A DNA stretch of 64,000 nt from Acanthaster planci (GCF_001949145.1 NW_019091355.1:2341443-2405442); one strand, 5' to 3'. Positions 12,731-28,300 are shown, counted from the stretch's first letter. The notes: generated by a model not told the origin, from the letters alone. A program made the numbers and translations.

Positions 12731-15700
12731 GTGTGAAAGGATATCCTGATGAAATAGCCAATTAACTTAACAACGCGACGAGGCTCCTCCCTGTAAGTCT
12801 GGGCAGATTTGTTGAAATTACCTTTTTCATGGAATTTATCTGGCATGATTGTCTTGTATCGGAGGAAGAAGACGGAAGCTGAGGTGGACTGACATTTTAG
12901 TTCGCAGCCTCGAACAGATTCCTTGCTGTTCTTCACAAGAGTGTGCATAGCGTTCACGACCATTGGCGTTCAAATGCACGTTAAGTGAATAATTCTCCCT
13001 TGTGATGACTTCATTTCGTTCAGAAGCGCTAGCTCAGGGTAAGTTACATGTAACAGGCATTCGCCTTGTTTATCTACATACGTGTCCGCGTGTACTTTTT
13101 CTCGTTCGTCCCCGGGGAAGTTATTCACGTTGAAGTGTTCCCAGGGAACACATACCAAAACTACATCCTGGTGCTTGTCATGTGATCAGGAAGAAAGCAT
13201 GTCCCAACGCAGGCGCCATTCTGCCGTCAGCATATGGAAATGCAAACGTTGAGACAAAACAAGACGACTTGTGCTGACGTTCTGCGTCATTAATGATTTT
13301 GGTCTCATTCGTCGTAATACATGTATGTATACTCCTCGTTGACGTAAATACCGCTTGGGGGCGCCGGAACCCCTTCTGGAGCCACAGAGACAAATTACCT
13401 CGCTCGTTGTACTCGAAATCGCATCAGGTCACATCATGTATGTCCATTATGTATCTCTCAAAAAGCTTGATGTATTAGTGGGTTTTTTGTATCAGACACA
13501 ATTCAGTGTCCAATGTTCGTTTGATATGGGGAAATAAAGGAGTAGGATGTCTTTTCTTATCTTTCCTATCAAATCAGCAAAGCCTTTCGAGAGTAAAAAT
13601 AGTTCATAGTGTGTTAGGAACTATAGTAACTGCTCATCTTTATTGGAAAGGGATGAGTCTTATAACGACTGCAAGGATTCTTAATGAAAGGCAAAAAGGC
13701 AGATCTCTGATCCGATTATGAAAGCGGTGTACCTTGTTTATCGCACGTATAGTCAACAGTGATGAATCCACCTTGCAACCTGACCCTTTTTGAGCCAATT
13801 ACCGGAGTAGCAAGGGACAGTTTTCAACAGGTGGGCTTGTCAGCAAGGAGACACCGTCGCTCTCCACGTTTATTACTCAATTGTGTGAATTTAGAGTAAA
13901 GTCCGGTCGTGCTGGATTTTCGATTTTCATAACAGACAGTGTCTATATGATAAAAGTCCGATCGATGTTAGTTGTCCATTTTCACCGCAGAGGGAAATAA
14001 CACAACGTACAACGAGTACTCTTCACCTAAAGGAGCCATGCAGCGACATCTTTCTTTAAATTACATTTTATGTATCTATTATTTTACGACGAGGGGTTTG
14101 AGCGCATTTCATTTGAGTAACAGTCTAGAGAAGAGGCTGGAATCTGCGTTACGGATGAAACAGAACGAATTTTAAACCTACTTTCCAGGTGTCCTCACTA
14201 TTGTAAATATTCATTGGCAGATCTTTTTGGAAAACTTCACCTGGGGTACGTTCAATTAGCCTTTTAGAAGCTGGGGCTGACACAGTAAGAGGGCGCTTTT
14301 TGAAGTAGGTAAATTTGGAGCAAACACAAAAGACTTTACCCAAACCAAACAGCGCCCTCCTATGGTGTCCGCCTGTGCGTCTGAAAGGCCAATAGCACAA
14401 AACGTGCTCCGGTATAGGCATACCATACTTACCTTTATTGTTTGTGGAATGCAGGCAATACAAAAGGTATTAAGCTATTAAACGCGTCCTTTGCTAATGT
14501 TGGTATTGCTTTAGTGACTGGGACGCAACAATAGTTTCGTAAGACCATAGGATAAGTTGGGGCATAGTGTAGTAAAATAAACAAAAGCAACAACAAAACA
14601 CGTGTGAGACACGGAAGAAGCATCGTCCACTTTGCATAATACATGCTGTCCTTTCTCACTTGTGACGATACAAAAATACCAGACGGCCATTCCCAACAAG
14701 CAAGATCTTTTCTCTCCTCAAGTTCGCATCGCGTGGGTGGTTGGTGTTTGCACAATTATTAAGAGACGAAGCGCAATGTTTTTCTCGCTATCAGTTCTTG
14801 CGATGATTGCACTTCCAGTGAGCGAAATGGAGGTCTGATGATCGAACATTCGAATAATCGATTATCTGGCACAGGTTTAGTGGAATCCTATACGTACTCT
14901 GAAGGAAACGTGCCAAGTCCCGCTCGAGCTCAACTCCGTGCTGAACCTGTACGCAGGCAAACTTTGCGTAACCTGTTGCCGATTCCCATGGCCAAATTCT
15001 TATAAGCTGCATTATATAGGTAAGCCTCTCCCGGTGCTCCAGCATGAATGGAGCGGAAGCAATAGCTCCTACATTTTTACGACACTGCAGTAAGACAGGA
15101 TGACAGTGCTTTGAAAAAATTGTCACCCTCGGGCATTTTTGTAAGAAAAAAATAATAAAAATGAAGAATGGCGGAATAACCTTGCACCGTTATCAAAGTA
15201 CAAAGTGTACCTAGCTTTTCAATCATTTTTCTTGTATAACGAGTATTTCTCCCTCTTGTTTTTTAGAGAGGTGCATCTGCTGACGTCATATCCCCTGCGG
15301 GCTTTTTAATATTGCGCCACCATGTAACTTATCTTTCTCGACGGAAGAACGGTACCCTTGTGTCATTCGTCACCATGGGAACAGTAAGTGGATTGATAAA
15401 AAAGCCTGAGCAGCAGGCGTGACGGCTGGAGTTGCTTCAGAACACGGCGTTGAGCTGGCCAGAACAATGAAAACTAATCTCACTTGAGGTTGCACCACCG
15501 GCGCCTTGAAAGGAGACTACAGGGGAAATGTGACTGCTGTTGAGAAGTCCCCGCAAAGACAGCAGTAAGAGCGTGCTCCAAGAAACGTTTCAAGTGGAGA
15601 TGATGCAACTTGCCAGGCACTCATTTCACTCAAATGTGTTTGAACAAGCCACGTTAAAGCCACGCGGCGTGTTAAGTAAAGGGTTTTGTTAATAAGCGGG

Positions 15701-15841
15701 CATTTCACATTAAAAAGGTTCCGTCAGTGAGAGATGTTTATAAACCCAATGTAACAGTTAAAATTAATGGACAAATACTGAACATTTGGAGTAGGAGCTC
15801 TATTCCCTCATTCCCCGATAACGCTGATTACGGTTCACATT
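12731..15841. other. gene-free stretch upstream of the GPCR
   Basis: No supported coding gene. Any 5' untranslated sequence of the GPCR should lie at the right-hand end. Open frames of 60-111 codons occur on both strands without recognisable motifs. Confidence 0.5.
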
Positions 15842-16303
15842 ATGGCAGCTGAAGAAAATCTTCTTCCTGCCCTGTTGGGTTTGGCTTTCGATCAGATCGC
15901 CAGGACAAACTCCACCCAGGCTCTCTACCTGCCGTTGGGTAACGACACGGGCTTGCTGCCGGCGAACGGCACCGGGTTTCCCCCATCGAGCGAGCCATCC
16001 AGAGAGCCCGAGGAGGATTTCTGCGACCTACAGTACGGGGTCCAGGACCAGACGGCACAGTCCCTCATCACCGCCGTCTACTCTCTCACCATCCTCCTTG
16101 CTGTGGTCGGCAACGTCATCGTGATCGCCGTGCTGGGTTTCGCTGCCCGGGCCAAGACGGACCTCAACCATTTCCTGGTCAATTTGGCCGTGGCGGATCT
16201 CCTTTCGGCCGTTTTCTGTATGCCCTTTACCTTCGTCTACATCATGAAGGAGGACTGGTATTTCGGCTCACTGGGGTGCCCCCTTATATTTTTCATTCAG
16301 CAG
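15842..16303 (+). CDS. GPCR exon 1 (residues 1-154)
   Basis: Starts at the ATG at 15842 and ends at CAG|GTAAGT. Encodes the glycosylated extracellular tail, TM1, TM2 and the first extracellular loop with the conserved W139 and C146. The ATG is the first in a frame that reads directly into TM1. Phase 0 donor. Confidence 0.92.
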
Positions 16304-19300
16304 GTAAGTCAACTTTCCCGTCAGAACTGTCAGACTAACATTTCCAAACGTTTCATTCGCGATGACACTACGAAATACCAAATTGGTAACATTTAAAGTT
16401 CCTGCTTAGATTCCGTTTAATGTTAAGGAAGACGTTCTAAAACCAAATGTAAGTTGTTAGATTTAGTAAAGTATGTGTGATGGCTTCTGCATCGTATAGA
16501 TTGGCTGTGCGATCAAAGAGAAATTTCCTAGTAATTGTTATGTTGTGGAAGTGATATCCTCTATTCTGCACTCGCATGCTGTCAATACAGAAAGCCAATA
16601 TTCCACTTCCCCCCAAAAATAATACTCGGGGTCATGTCTCCTGATTCACATTATCAATATGCTGCTCCGTGTGACACTTTCCCCCTGGGTTAAACTGTTG
16701 CATTTTCATTCTGCCCGCACCACCGGATGGGGCAACGTTAGATCCATCGATTGTGTGAAGCGAAAGTGTCTTGTGGATGTGACCTACTCGCTAGCGAGTT
16801 GTTAAAGTAATGGCCCGTAGTTTGTTGGAGGGAGAGTTGGCGGGAAAGGTTAGAATGCGAGCGCGACTCTTGAAGATTCGCTGCAGCAAGCGCCAGTGCC
16901 GATGGTCGTCATTGCAACAGCACGACAACATTTATAAGGATTACGGTCGGATATCTGGCAATGTTTGTTATTCAAAGGTGCCGACTTATTATCATGACAG
17001 TGGTACCATGTTTTGTGACAGGAGCCCCGGAAATCTAGATTTGTAACTCCCAGTCACAGGTCGGAGGAGCGAATCCAGCACCTGGTATTTGTATGTGTGA
17101 TCTTCGGGGTGTATAAATACAAATTCTAACTGTGCAGAAGAATCCTCAATGTAATTCTTTCTCCTTCCATATCTTAACTGTTTGTTTGCTGGGTGCTGTC
17201 GAACTAGGTGTACGACTAGTTTATTAATTTTCATTTAAATTCATACCCACGCTTCCCTGAAAATAAATCATTACCTGTGTTTGTCCATTACAATCGAATA
17301 GCATCCTTTCGAATGAATTGAATGTATTTCCTGCAGTCTTAATGCTACTTGATCTTCCAAAATAAACACAATCATTATACGCAGGGAGCGATGAAATTAG
17401 TAGTTAGAAGCAACCTTAAATATGATACTGCACCAATGCTTTATGGAATGATTCGAACGTAGCGTCTTCCATAATTACGGAATCCCATGCATTGTATCTC
17501 CCCGTTTGTCTCATCAATGAGAAAAACTAGCCTTTGTTGGCATATGTGTATAAAGCATATTGCACAAGTAAAATGAGCAAATACTTCGGCTCCGGTTGCT
17601 TCCTAAAAGGACCCGTCTTTGTGTGCTATCCAATGGCGTTAAGTTTGAAAACTACCCACAAAATTGCTTTCCTCACGTTTTTTTTCACAGGGGATTAACG
17701 CCCCCTGGTGTTCTACTGAGCAGAACATTTGTCCAAGATGTATCACTGGCGTTGCTGCCACTGATTTCGAGTGCTGTTTTCATTTTACCAATGAAAACCG
17801 CTTTATCAGCGGAAGAAAACAACCTAGCTGCATTTATTCTTAAAGTTATACAGTGTTTACTTAATCTTTAGTGACGAGGGTCATTTCTCTTTTCGTGGTC
17901 AAGGTGATATACTGAGTGGGTGTTGTCTTAATACACTGTACTGCATCAGTGCCTGATATCAGTGGTAGGAGTTATCTCTTTCGGTAAACAACTTTAGGCA
18001 TCTTTAACTTCATAATTAAAGATACCTTCACAGTTTAGATAAAGATATATGTCTGACGCTTTTCTTTAAGTTTTCATTGATATTTCCCACAATTGGAACT
18101 TTAGCCTGAAGAAACCTCTCATCGGTACAAACTTGCTTTTCTGAATCATGTGTGGAACAGACAGTTATTGACGCTTGAAACGGGAGACATGAGTATCGGT
18201 TTTAGAAATCTCTTCCAATTTTGCTCACGACCGCTGGTAGACTACTTCACTGGATTGCTTGCAATCCCATGTTAATTGTCCCTGAAGCAAATAATCATCA
18301 TGCAAAGTTCCGACCGCGAAAGAGGCGCCAGAGGTAGATGGCGTTTTTGATTAAAATGCTACCTTGCAGGGTTTTCCCCCGCAAGTGATACCAGATATGT
18401 ATCTGCATTTTAGCCTATGTTGGGACCAGTGGCTCCATCTCAAAGTGCTTTTCGACTGCAAGACTTCATAGGTGCCCTGGAGACCTTAAACCACCGTGCA
18501 GTCTGTTATCGACCGATGTTTTCCCTCATGCTGTACCCGTCATCAATGTCGACCTACATGTATTTGTTTTGGTTTGTTATATTTGGTTTTAGAGGCAAAA
18601 CACGAAATAAAGCACAGTAAATTCGGAAAACGTCTTCATGGTTGAATGCACAACTAAATCATGGCGAAATGAAACTAACTTCTGCATCGACCCAGACATT
18701 ATACAATGTTACCAGTATTGAACTGATTTTATGAAATAAATAATGCTTACAATGTGTTACTCGTTCACTGTAAACGTCGATGATATCCTGTTTAATTTTC
18801 AGTTGTCACTTGTTGTCTAAGTGGTGTAGCGATCTTCAGTATTAGATTAGTAGCCAGTTTACATAGCAAAAGACTTCAAAGTTTTCTCCCGAGGTTTATC
18901 CGAGAGAAAATTAAGTTTTGAGAATCAAAAATCGAGAAAATTAAATGATTTTCTTGTGAGAGGTATTTACTTGGTATCTTCCACCAACTTTATTTTTACC
19001 TATTTGGCATGACACACGCAATTCCTATATAAGTCAGCCACGAGGGAGTTCGTAAATCCCGAAAGACATCTGCCGTTATTGAGAACATCGCATCGGCTGA
19101 CATTTTCAAAGAAGAATTGTTTCCTTTTCAAGGGCCAATAAAGTTGAGGAGCAATGCAAAGTAACAAGCGGTTACTGGTGCAAACACGCTCAGGCGTTGG
19201 TCAGGTACGAAGGGGAGTGTAACAATATAGTCCCCAGGGAAAAAAGTGTGTTTCACGTCAATGGGTATCCGAAGACCGGATGCCGCATAAATACATACCA

Positions 19301-22300
19301 AACGAATCAGAAGAACTGGTCAAAGACACCGCGAGGCGTCGGCCAGCACACACCTGCTGAACATCTTGTATTAGGTGTGTTGCACCAGGCGTCAACTGTT
19401 CTGGAATTGTGACAGAGAGAACGAGGAAATCGATGATATAAAAACTATCACTTGCGATACCGAGTTCGGGATGATAAAATAATGATGTGAATGTCGATAG
19501 GAGCAGATGTGAAATATCGACCTGACACTAGGAGGGAAGGTGAAATGGTGTCATGAGAGAAAGAAAAAAAGGAGGAAAGATAACTCGACTGTTATCAACC
19601 ACAGCCGTTAGACGATCTGAGCAAAGCACTGGCTTGGTAGCTGCGGCAAGGTTAAATGCATTTGACACTGGGCGCCTGACGTGGGGAAGGCACTGTGCGG
19701 AAATGCCCGGTTAAACAAGTTTCCTCGCTTGGAAAGCAGTTTGGCTATTTTGTGGTTGGCATTATTGGTCATAAAGTGAAGAAACTTCAATGACGTGATC
19801 GTCAAACAGTTTTGTTGAAAGAGTGTTAGTGTGCAAATATAGGGATCTTTTGCTCTCTTCAGTTTAATACAAGTTATAAAAGCAGTGGCAAGCGTTACCG
19901 CCACTTGCAGAAGACCACAACCATTAAATGTATTGAGTGTAAGTTCAGCGTAATCTGACATCTCCTCTTATAAACCACGACTGGAGCAGCTTCGCGAAGC
20001 TGGAAATATTTCGTCAAATGTTAGCTTATTTCTCTCAGCATTGCTAGGAATATACATGTACGTGGCATTTGCGCACCCCCCAAAATCCCTCCACAAATGA
20101 GGGATCCGTGTATTGAAAAGACAAGCGAAACACGTCCACACGCAACAGCCGGGCACTGTCGAGCAAGTTGGCATTTAACTTGTCGATGGGAAGCACTAGC
20201 AGATCACAAGTAAAGTTGGCTTGAGGAAATTACGCACCAGACGTTGAGTTAAAGCCGCACACAAGGACTGATATATGCTTCAATCAACAAGCTTATTTGT
20301 GGAGACTTCAAAAAATACAATCAATGACAGGGAAATGTAATAATTTCATTAGATTGCGGGATACCATAAAAAGACACTGTTCAATCCCTGCAAAGCCCGG
20401 ATAAGATGCTTGCATGAAAGATGATGTGGTTTCAGTCTGTTTTCTGCTGAGAGTGAACCCTCATGGGGTGTAGTGTTTTTGCAGACGCTGCACGCCCGGT
20501 ACTTAACGCTAATCCCCGAGGGTGTATGTAAAATCACATTGAAATCGAAGGATTTGGGACTGTTAGGGTTAGACAAAAGCCATTAGAGCACTATGTTTTT
20601 TCGACGGTCAGCGCTCTTTCGCCAGATCCTAAGGGTTTCCTCTACTACAGAAATCCTTTATTCTTCGGGATTTAATTCCCAGGTCCGGCTTCCGCTTTGA
20701 CATTTTCACGCGCAGTTTTCATCCATTGAAGCCATGCTGCCGTGTCTATTGGCCCTTTGCCAAAAAACCCTGGGAAGTTTCAGGAGCCTCACCCGAGGCG
20801 TGGATATAGAGGGAGGTGGTCAAACCCACTCTGACACCCACTAAAGGACATAATACAAAAAACGAAAAACAATGACATAGATAGTCGTCATTTTTGAATG
20901 ACATCATGTAAAGGTTGTTGTGCGCATACAGCACTATGTAATGCATTTTCTTTGTTCCCGTCTAGATCTGTCCATAACGATCGGGCATAAAAAATTTGAC
21001 GGGCCTGAACCCCCCCCCCGAAAAATTCTTGGATCTGCCAACGCTGTTCCCCTGGGAATTATGTTATTTCTAAGCTGCCCTCCAACAACAAGAGAGCAGG
21101 TAGCTGCTGGGCGCATTCACTGGTCCCCTCCACCTTTACAAGGCGCCTAGAAGAGCAAATGCCTTTTTTTGAAGGAAATACGTCACAGTTACTGATCCAC
21201 AAGGCATTGTGCGTTATGTGTGCACATTTAGTTCCTTGTCATCCCCACACGGAATTGTTGACCTATGATTCTATCCATTGAGTGGTCGACGAAATTACGT
21301 TATGCATTAACCTCGCCCTTTCCAGCGCTTTTAAGGGCGTAAGGGATGATGAGCGAATCGGACGCATAGACTTTATTCATAGGGCCAGCCATATTGAATT
21401 TGAAAGCGAGGTTAAGTCTTCATGTTTTAATGTTGAGAATACCAATGAAAGCAATAAAATGAAATTTCATGACCAATTTGCACCTGTCTACTCTGATAAA
21501 TAATTTCAAATTCATGATTGACCACATAGAACTGTAGGCCTACCTTGTCAGATTCCGGAAAATTATTGAAAGGGGGTCTTGGAACGCACAGAATTATAAA
21601 ACAGTCTGGTGCCAGCGTAATCGACATCAGTTTCCAATATACAAAACAGATCTGGGGAAAAATAACAAAATGGCATCCTTGTGAGTATTGTTTATTGCTC
21701 ATTAACGCCGAGCGAGGTTGAGAAGATTGCGTTACCAAAGGAAATATGTGGGAACATTTTGGCGTTTTATACGTAGTCACGTGTTTTTTTGCAACCAGAT
21801 GCAAACAGAGTGATGTTTCATTTTCACATATTACTACGTTGCAACATACAAACCTAAAATATTAAAGAGCAAACCTATAAAATGAGTCTACACCATCTGG
21901 CATTTTAAGGAACTATGTCGATGACATTTAGGGAATTTCAAAGAAATTATGTTGAAGCCCCTTTAAGCCTGCATCTGACCCCAAGTTTCAAATGTCAGCG
22001 GGAAGTCGTTGATAAATATTTGTCACTATACTGCTGGGGGTGAAACGTACATCACAACGAAGTGTTAAACTCTCTTAGTATGTTTGACAGGGAAGCCCGC
22101 TACTGTCACGAGTTCAATACATCATTAGACTGGGTCTTGTTGCCAGTGCGAGATAGACACTCTCTGTGGGCACTTGCCCCTACTTAAGCAGTCGGTTTCA
22201 AAACGTCAAAGTCGACTGCATGCTTTCTCTCGGCATTCCTAGCTAACGTGTTGACTGGAGCTGCACCCGATCGTTGTATTTGCACAATAAAGTAGCCCTC

Positions 22301-25300
22301 ATGCCGAGAGGAAATGAAATGCTGCGGCAGTTCTAATGGATCTGCGGGCCAGTGTTCTCTGCTATCAGCCTGGGAGCGAAACTGGCAAAATTCTCTCAAA
22401 TATAGGTTGGCAAGCGCATTTTAAAGGAGCAATTTCGAGAACAAAAAAGATAAAAACATTTCTTAAAGAGATAAATGACTCCCTTCTATTGGTTTTTCTA
22501 AGCTTCTAAATTAGAAACCAAATTAACTTGAATTATTTGATAAGATTAACTAATTCACTGGTGAGAAGGGGAGGGATGTCGAACAAAACTTGGTCTGCAC
22601 GCATGCGCTTTGCAATAGTACGAAACAACCAACCAATCACATTAGTTCCAGAACCATCAGACTACTCCTTAAGTGGACTTTGCCATAATAAGAAAAATAC
22701 CCTTTTAAAACACCCATCAAATAAACCAACTCTGGAAACTGACTGTATTAGGTCGCCCTTCCAATGTAAATTGAGTAAAGTAATATAAATATAAATCGTC
22801 GACTGGAGAGCGTTGTACCACCCTTTCATTTTCAGTACTCGATCAAAGTCCGAATGTGAACGTTCAAGAAGAGCACAGCTTTATCTTTTACTTTTGCCGC
22901 GGAACGTATTCAACATTTCCAAGAAATAAGTCAGCGCACTACATTTTATGTGGTACAGGAATTTTTGGCCACCCATAGTGATAATTGTATGGGTCTTGTG
23001 ATGTAAAGTCTGACAGTTGAAAAATACAAATGGACTCGGTCACTCACCAATAGCTTGGTTATTTTAACACTTCAGTCTACAAACATGACTGTGTGCATGC
23101 ATTTGTGCTTCTTGGTATTTTCTCACTTGCCCATGCAGTGCAATATACAGCAAGCTCGTTTGGACTTCATTAAACACCTTATTACACAGTCCCGTGAGGA
23201 CCCCGAAGGGATATGAATATGGAATCATTCTGTGAGGCCCTGGATGCAACCGGTGGACGAACCTGCGCTCGTGCGAAGAGACAGAGCTTCTTCTGTGCCG
23301 CTTGACTGGTGAGAATGAGCCCGTTCGGCATTTCAACAGCGCATGCTCCAAAATGAAGCGCTCCCAAGGCAACCTCGCTCCCATGGGTACGATCTTGCAG
23401 CGTCATGTTGGTTCCCACCATGCCTTGCTCTATGTAACCTTCTTTAAATATTAAATTAGGACTTTAGTCAGGTCGTTTACGCGCGACGCAGATCTACGCT
23501 TGCGTGATGTGCTCTGTTCCCGAATGACCTTCCTCTTTTAGAATACCGACCTGGTTCAGTACGTTTTCGATGGTCCTATCGCATGATTGTCTAGTGAGAC
23601 AACAGACAACGTCCACACATCATCCTTGTCAATTCTATTCTACACATCATTTAAGAGCACAATTTTACAACGGAACAAAAATGAAGAAGAGTTTCTCTAC
23701 GAATCTCGAAGATTAAACTTTGACCTCTAAATAGGTAGAGAACTGCTGTTCTGTTTTGATTCGCCAGTCAGGGTAAAAAGTGTCACGCAATCAATCACGT
23801 TTGTGTAGATGTGTCTTTTGCATAAATGCATGTTCATGCCAAAAGATTTGAAACCGAGTTGATAATCCCTATTTTGTGATGTTTTCCAATTATCAGATAT
23901 GTTTGTAGAAACTTTATACTTGGATTATTTATATACATGTATGTCAAAAATATATACATCAAGACAGGATTGCTCACGGGAAACAAAATTGTAATCTTGA
24001 TATTCGAAAACATGTCTTTCCTTGTCGAATTGTTTTTAAACAATTTAAAAGAATTACAATTCAAATTAATTTTTAAGAGCAGTATAGTAGTTATCAGAAT
24101 ACCTGATAGTAATACAACAGGTAAACTGAACAAAGGGTGTGGTGTTTATTATACGTTGCCTAGACAATTAATTATCATACATTCACCTGCATTGTCGCAA
24201 TATTTCTGCTGGGAAATTTCAAAGAAACTACATGTACATCTTACTACTTCCACCTGTCCTCTTCTTTCCTTTTCTCCATTAATCCCCTTCTTCACAATAA
24301 TAGTCAGTGCGAAAGATCAGCCTTGATAAGCGTTCTTGGATAGAGCACGTTTGCAAATAAGACATAAACGATTAACGAACTCGTACGTAAGTAACGTAAC
24401 ACCTTCATCCAAACGTTACTGCTTTTTCCACTGCTCAGGATAGGAAGTATAAACACATGCCGGAAAGTATTTGACCGTGTCCAGTCAACCGAAAGGGAGC
24501 TCCAGCGAACCGTACTGTTTATAAATGTGGATATAATATTTTGTAACTTTCATGCATGCGCAAATAGTGAACTGGGTCAATCTTTTCTCTGTCGATGACG
24601 AAGATGCATGGAAAAGTGTAAAATGTTAAATGGATAACAACTGATTTGGGATCCAAGCCCTAGTTTGGATGCTGAGTGCTGGAAATTTGGCTTCCCTTTG
24701 ATTTCGGTAGTGTTTGGTCTATAAACATATAGGCATATAACAGTACGATACTTCGTTCAGTTGATCGTGTTGAAAGCATGGATGTTTCTGTGTTAACGTG
24801 AAGATTATTATGATCAAATCTGTTGTTTATTATCAAGCGAACTCATGGGTCAATCCAGTCGAACGCTGAACTCCTGATTGATAAGCTCATTTGGTAAACG
24901 ACGGTAGCGGCAGTCAATTTATTAGCTGGAGACCATGTGATGAAATCAGATAAGAGCGGAGTATATTTCACATTGCCCCGCCAGATCGTGTGGCTGGCTC
25001 TTTCATACGGTCCCTCGCTTCTAAAGTCATTTATCTAACAGCGAAATTGCAAATGAAAACTGACACGTTACAGATTTCACGGGGGAAAACGCCACAGAAG
25101 TATCACAGTGACACCATTGTATATGACTTTATGGGGTCGCAGTTAAGAATGGGTATTGCCCTTATTATAGCACCCCCCCTTGAGTTGCTTATTTTGCTGG
25201 GGGTGGGGGGGTCCGATCCCCTAGGATTATAGGAATCTCGGAGGATTTCGTTACAACAATAAAATCCCCTAACGATCACATGCACGAGACCTTGTGACAG

Positions 25301-28300
25301 TGGCTCTCGGCGTGAAAGATTTAGCCTTCGGAATCATTGATACAGATTGCCAGATGCAAAAATAACTGAACTTGGGTTTCACTGTTTGGTGAAATTGACT
25401 ACAACTGGCTAGGCCTTATGGTAAAAGCACCGTTCTACAAAATATCTCACCGTTTACGTTAAACCGAGTGATTACGCTCAGAAAGAAATAGTTTCTATAC
25501 GCGGTAACTCAGACACTTTCCTCAGTGATCCAAACTATTTCTTGATCTGGAGTTTCTCGGATGAGTTGCAGATAAAAAAGGGACTGAGCATAAAACGGGA
25601 AGCTCTGGATCATTTTACACCGAGGACGACCTGGACCAACGGTCAGAAATATTACCGCTTGTCCACTGGAACCACGTGGACCTTTCTCTAGTATCAGTGG
25701 CGGGAAAACCCTCAACCAAAGCGTCCAGTGCGATTTGAGACCATAGGGAGCCGCCTCTGTGGCGATTTTGTGGGTTTAGTTTTGCTTTCTTACGAGCTGT
25801 CAGTTTCAGATGTCTGTATTGCCAATGTTATTTGACTTCAGGCCAGGTCTGAAGTTGTTAAAGCTTTTCTAATTGACGTCATGTTTTATAACTGAATGAG
25901 ATCAAATTACTCATGCTGTGCAGGGTTAGAATTACCACTTTACATTCCTGATTCGCCAGGAAAATTGAGTAATCCAATATGAAATCAATGATGTGCTCTA
26001 GCCTGCTTCCGGGATATCTAGAACGACGTGTCCAACACCCCGCACTGTTGGGATACAGCGCAAGCAAACTTAATCCATCGGAGCATGGTTGGTTTTTGTA
26101 AACAAAGCAACACTGAACGAGATTGTTTCCGTAGCGCTTTTTTCAAGTGCATGCATGATCAATCAGGATTCAACTTGAAAACGCAAGTTGAACGACAGAC
26201 AAAACCTCCATGCTGATGCAAACATTTCTTGTGCCAAAACAATTTTGCTTTCCTGACATCCTGTGGAAGGCAAGATTCTAGAGGACCCTGTTTATCGTCA
26301 AAACACCTGTACATGCCAAGACATGTATTAACTTCACAATTCGTGTTTCGAATATCATGCCAATTTCCCTAGGCATTTTGTATCTTATTTCCCTATGTCT
26401 TGAGGAAAGGGTTTAGGATATACGGTGTTTGTGGTTGTTCCAGCTGGGTATAGTTCGTGTGTTTAAAAGACTGAAATAATATATTCTCACTTTCTTCATT
26501 TTGAAACATGTTGTGTTACTTTCGTTTGTGCTTGGATTCACTTTTAACCTATTGCATAGTTACTTCCTCCTCTTTGACATCATACCTAAACGCTAAAAAA
26601 AACGCAATTAAACACATTGTGTGATTATTTTCTGCAATAGCTTCCATCAATTTCGTGCAATACTCTAAATATCTTTTGCACTGTAATGATTACAATCTGG
26701 CAGCAAGAAAGTGTTTCCAAAATGTTCAACTGTAAACACGTTTTTTTCCTCTACATCAGTAGATCCTTTGCTTTCCACAGGTAACAGCAAGACAGAGCAG
26801 GATATCGCCAAGCAGAATGCTTAAGTTGACGGCAAAGCTCTAATAGCCTTCTGAATTAGACTTTCTGAACGAAAGGTCCAGCTGCTTTTACACTTCCAAT
26901 TTTGTCTCAAATTGGAAATTGAGGCCGTGCCCGAAAAGGGCTTCCAGAGCTACGGCTAGGTCTATTGTCTAGGCGTCTCCACGCATTTCCGATGGAGTGA
27001 AGACCTAGACCTTTGCTCGTTTGCCGTTTTACCTATTAAAAGAATCAGGCATAGATAAGAGATTGTAGGAAGCCATAGAGCAGAAGCTACCGACTGAATC
27101 GCTGACCATTACTGCAGTGTCCCCGTCACTCAAGCGCGCATTCCTATTAAGGCCGTTTTCCAAAACTCAACTTCGTCTCCGTCTCAGGCTTCGTGTAGGA
27201 AACCAATCCCCGATTGTGGGCCTGAAGCATTTAAATTAAATTGAAATACTGTCATGTTTGGCTCTTTTGCATCTTACTTGATGACTTACTATTGCGCTTA
27301 CAACCTCAAAGTCTAGAAGAAAAAAAAACAGTTGAAGCCTGAGACGGAGCCCAAGTCAAGTATTGGAAAACGGCCTAAGCTTGGCGAGCTCTTGATTGTG
27401 GCAGTGTGTTCCCATTGGCTGATGAGGAAGCATTCAATGTGCATCTCTTTTGTGGGGACACCACAGTAACAGCTCCTGATTCTTGTCACCAGATCCATCT
27501 ATAGTCTTCGACGCATGTGGATGGTTTGGGTCATAGGAATCAAGTTGGAATCAAGTTCCACATAGCTATTTCAAGTACTTGTACATTTTACTTGACAACG
27601 ATGAGGGTATCCCGCTGTTGATATGGAGTCGTGGTCACGACTTTGCGTTTACAAGGCCTCTCTGGGTTTCACAGTTCGGCACTGGACCAGGATTCAGTCA
27701 GCTGCCACGTAGCCTTAATTCAAGGCTTCAGTGAGCAGCTGCCAGCTTGCATGAGGCATGAATGCATTCGGTCTAAAAGAAAAAAAACGCTGGAGATAAT
27801 AAAAAAATATTTCCATCCGTGACTTGCTGAACGCCAACCTTTAAGCCAGGGGTAAGAATCCTGGAGCAACTGTGTGACATGCAGAAAGTACACGTATTTG
27901 CTCTGTGTTCGCGCGCTGTTACGACGGGGGGGGGAGTTTGATTAGAACGTTCTCTGGTTTAACCCTGAGCCAATAATCTGTCCATCACAAACGTACAAAG
28001 GCCTGACCCTTGGTGCCATTAAAGATATTTCAATGGTCTCCGAGAAAAGATCGCCATCAAGGTTGTTACCAAGAACCCTTGGTTCCAAACATTCTCCCAA
28101 ACAATTTGTTCTTGAACGGAGTTTGCATGTGTTTTTTCACCCTGTAACGAAACATCAGTCTCCAACTTTCCGCCTCATGGGCTGTGCCTGCGATGTGAAA
28201 TACATGTACATTATTGGACTGAAAAATGATTTCTGGCTTCGCTGAACGCCAAAACGATTGCGCTTGTGGCAAACAGAGCAAAACACAACCGACGTCACGG

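Noticed and set aside
23937-24326. 129-codon open frame with hydrophobic stretches
   Set aside because: AT-rich, inside GPCR intron 1, with no family motif; its hydrophobicity follows from T-rich codons.
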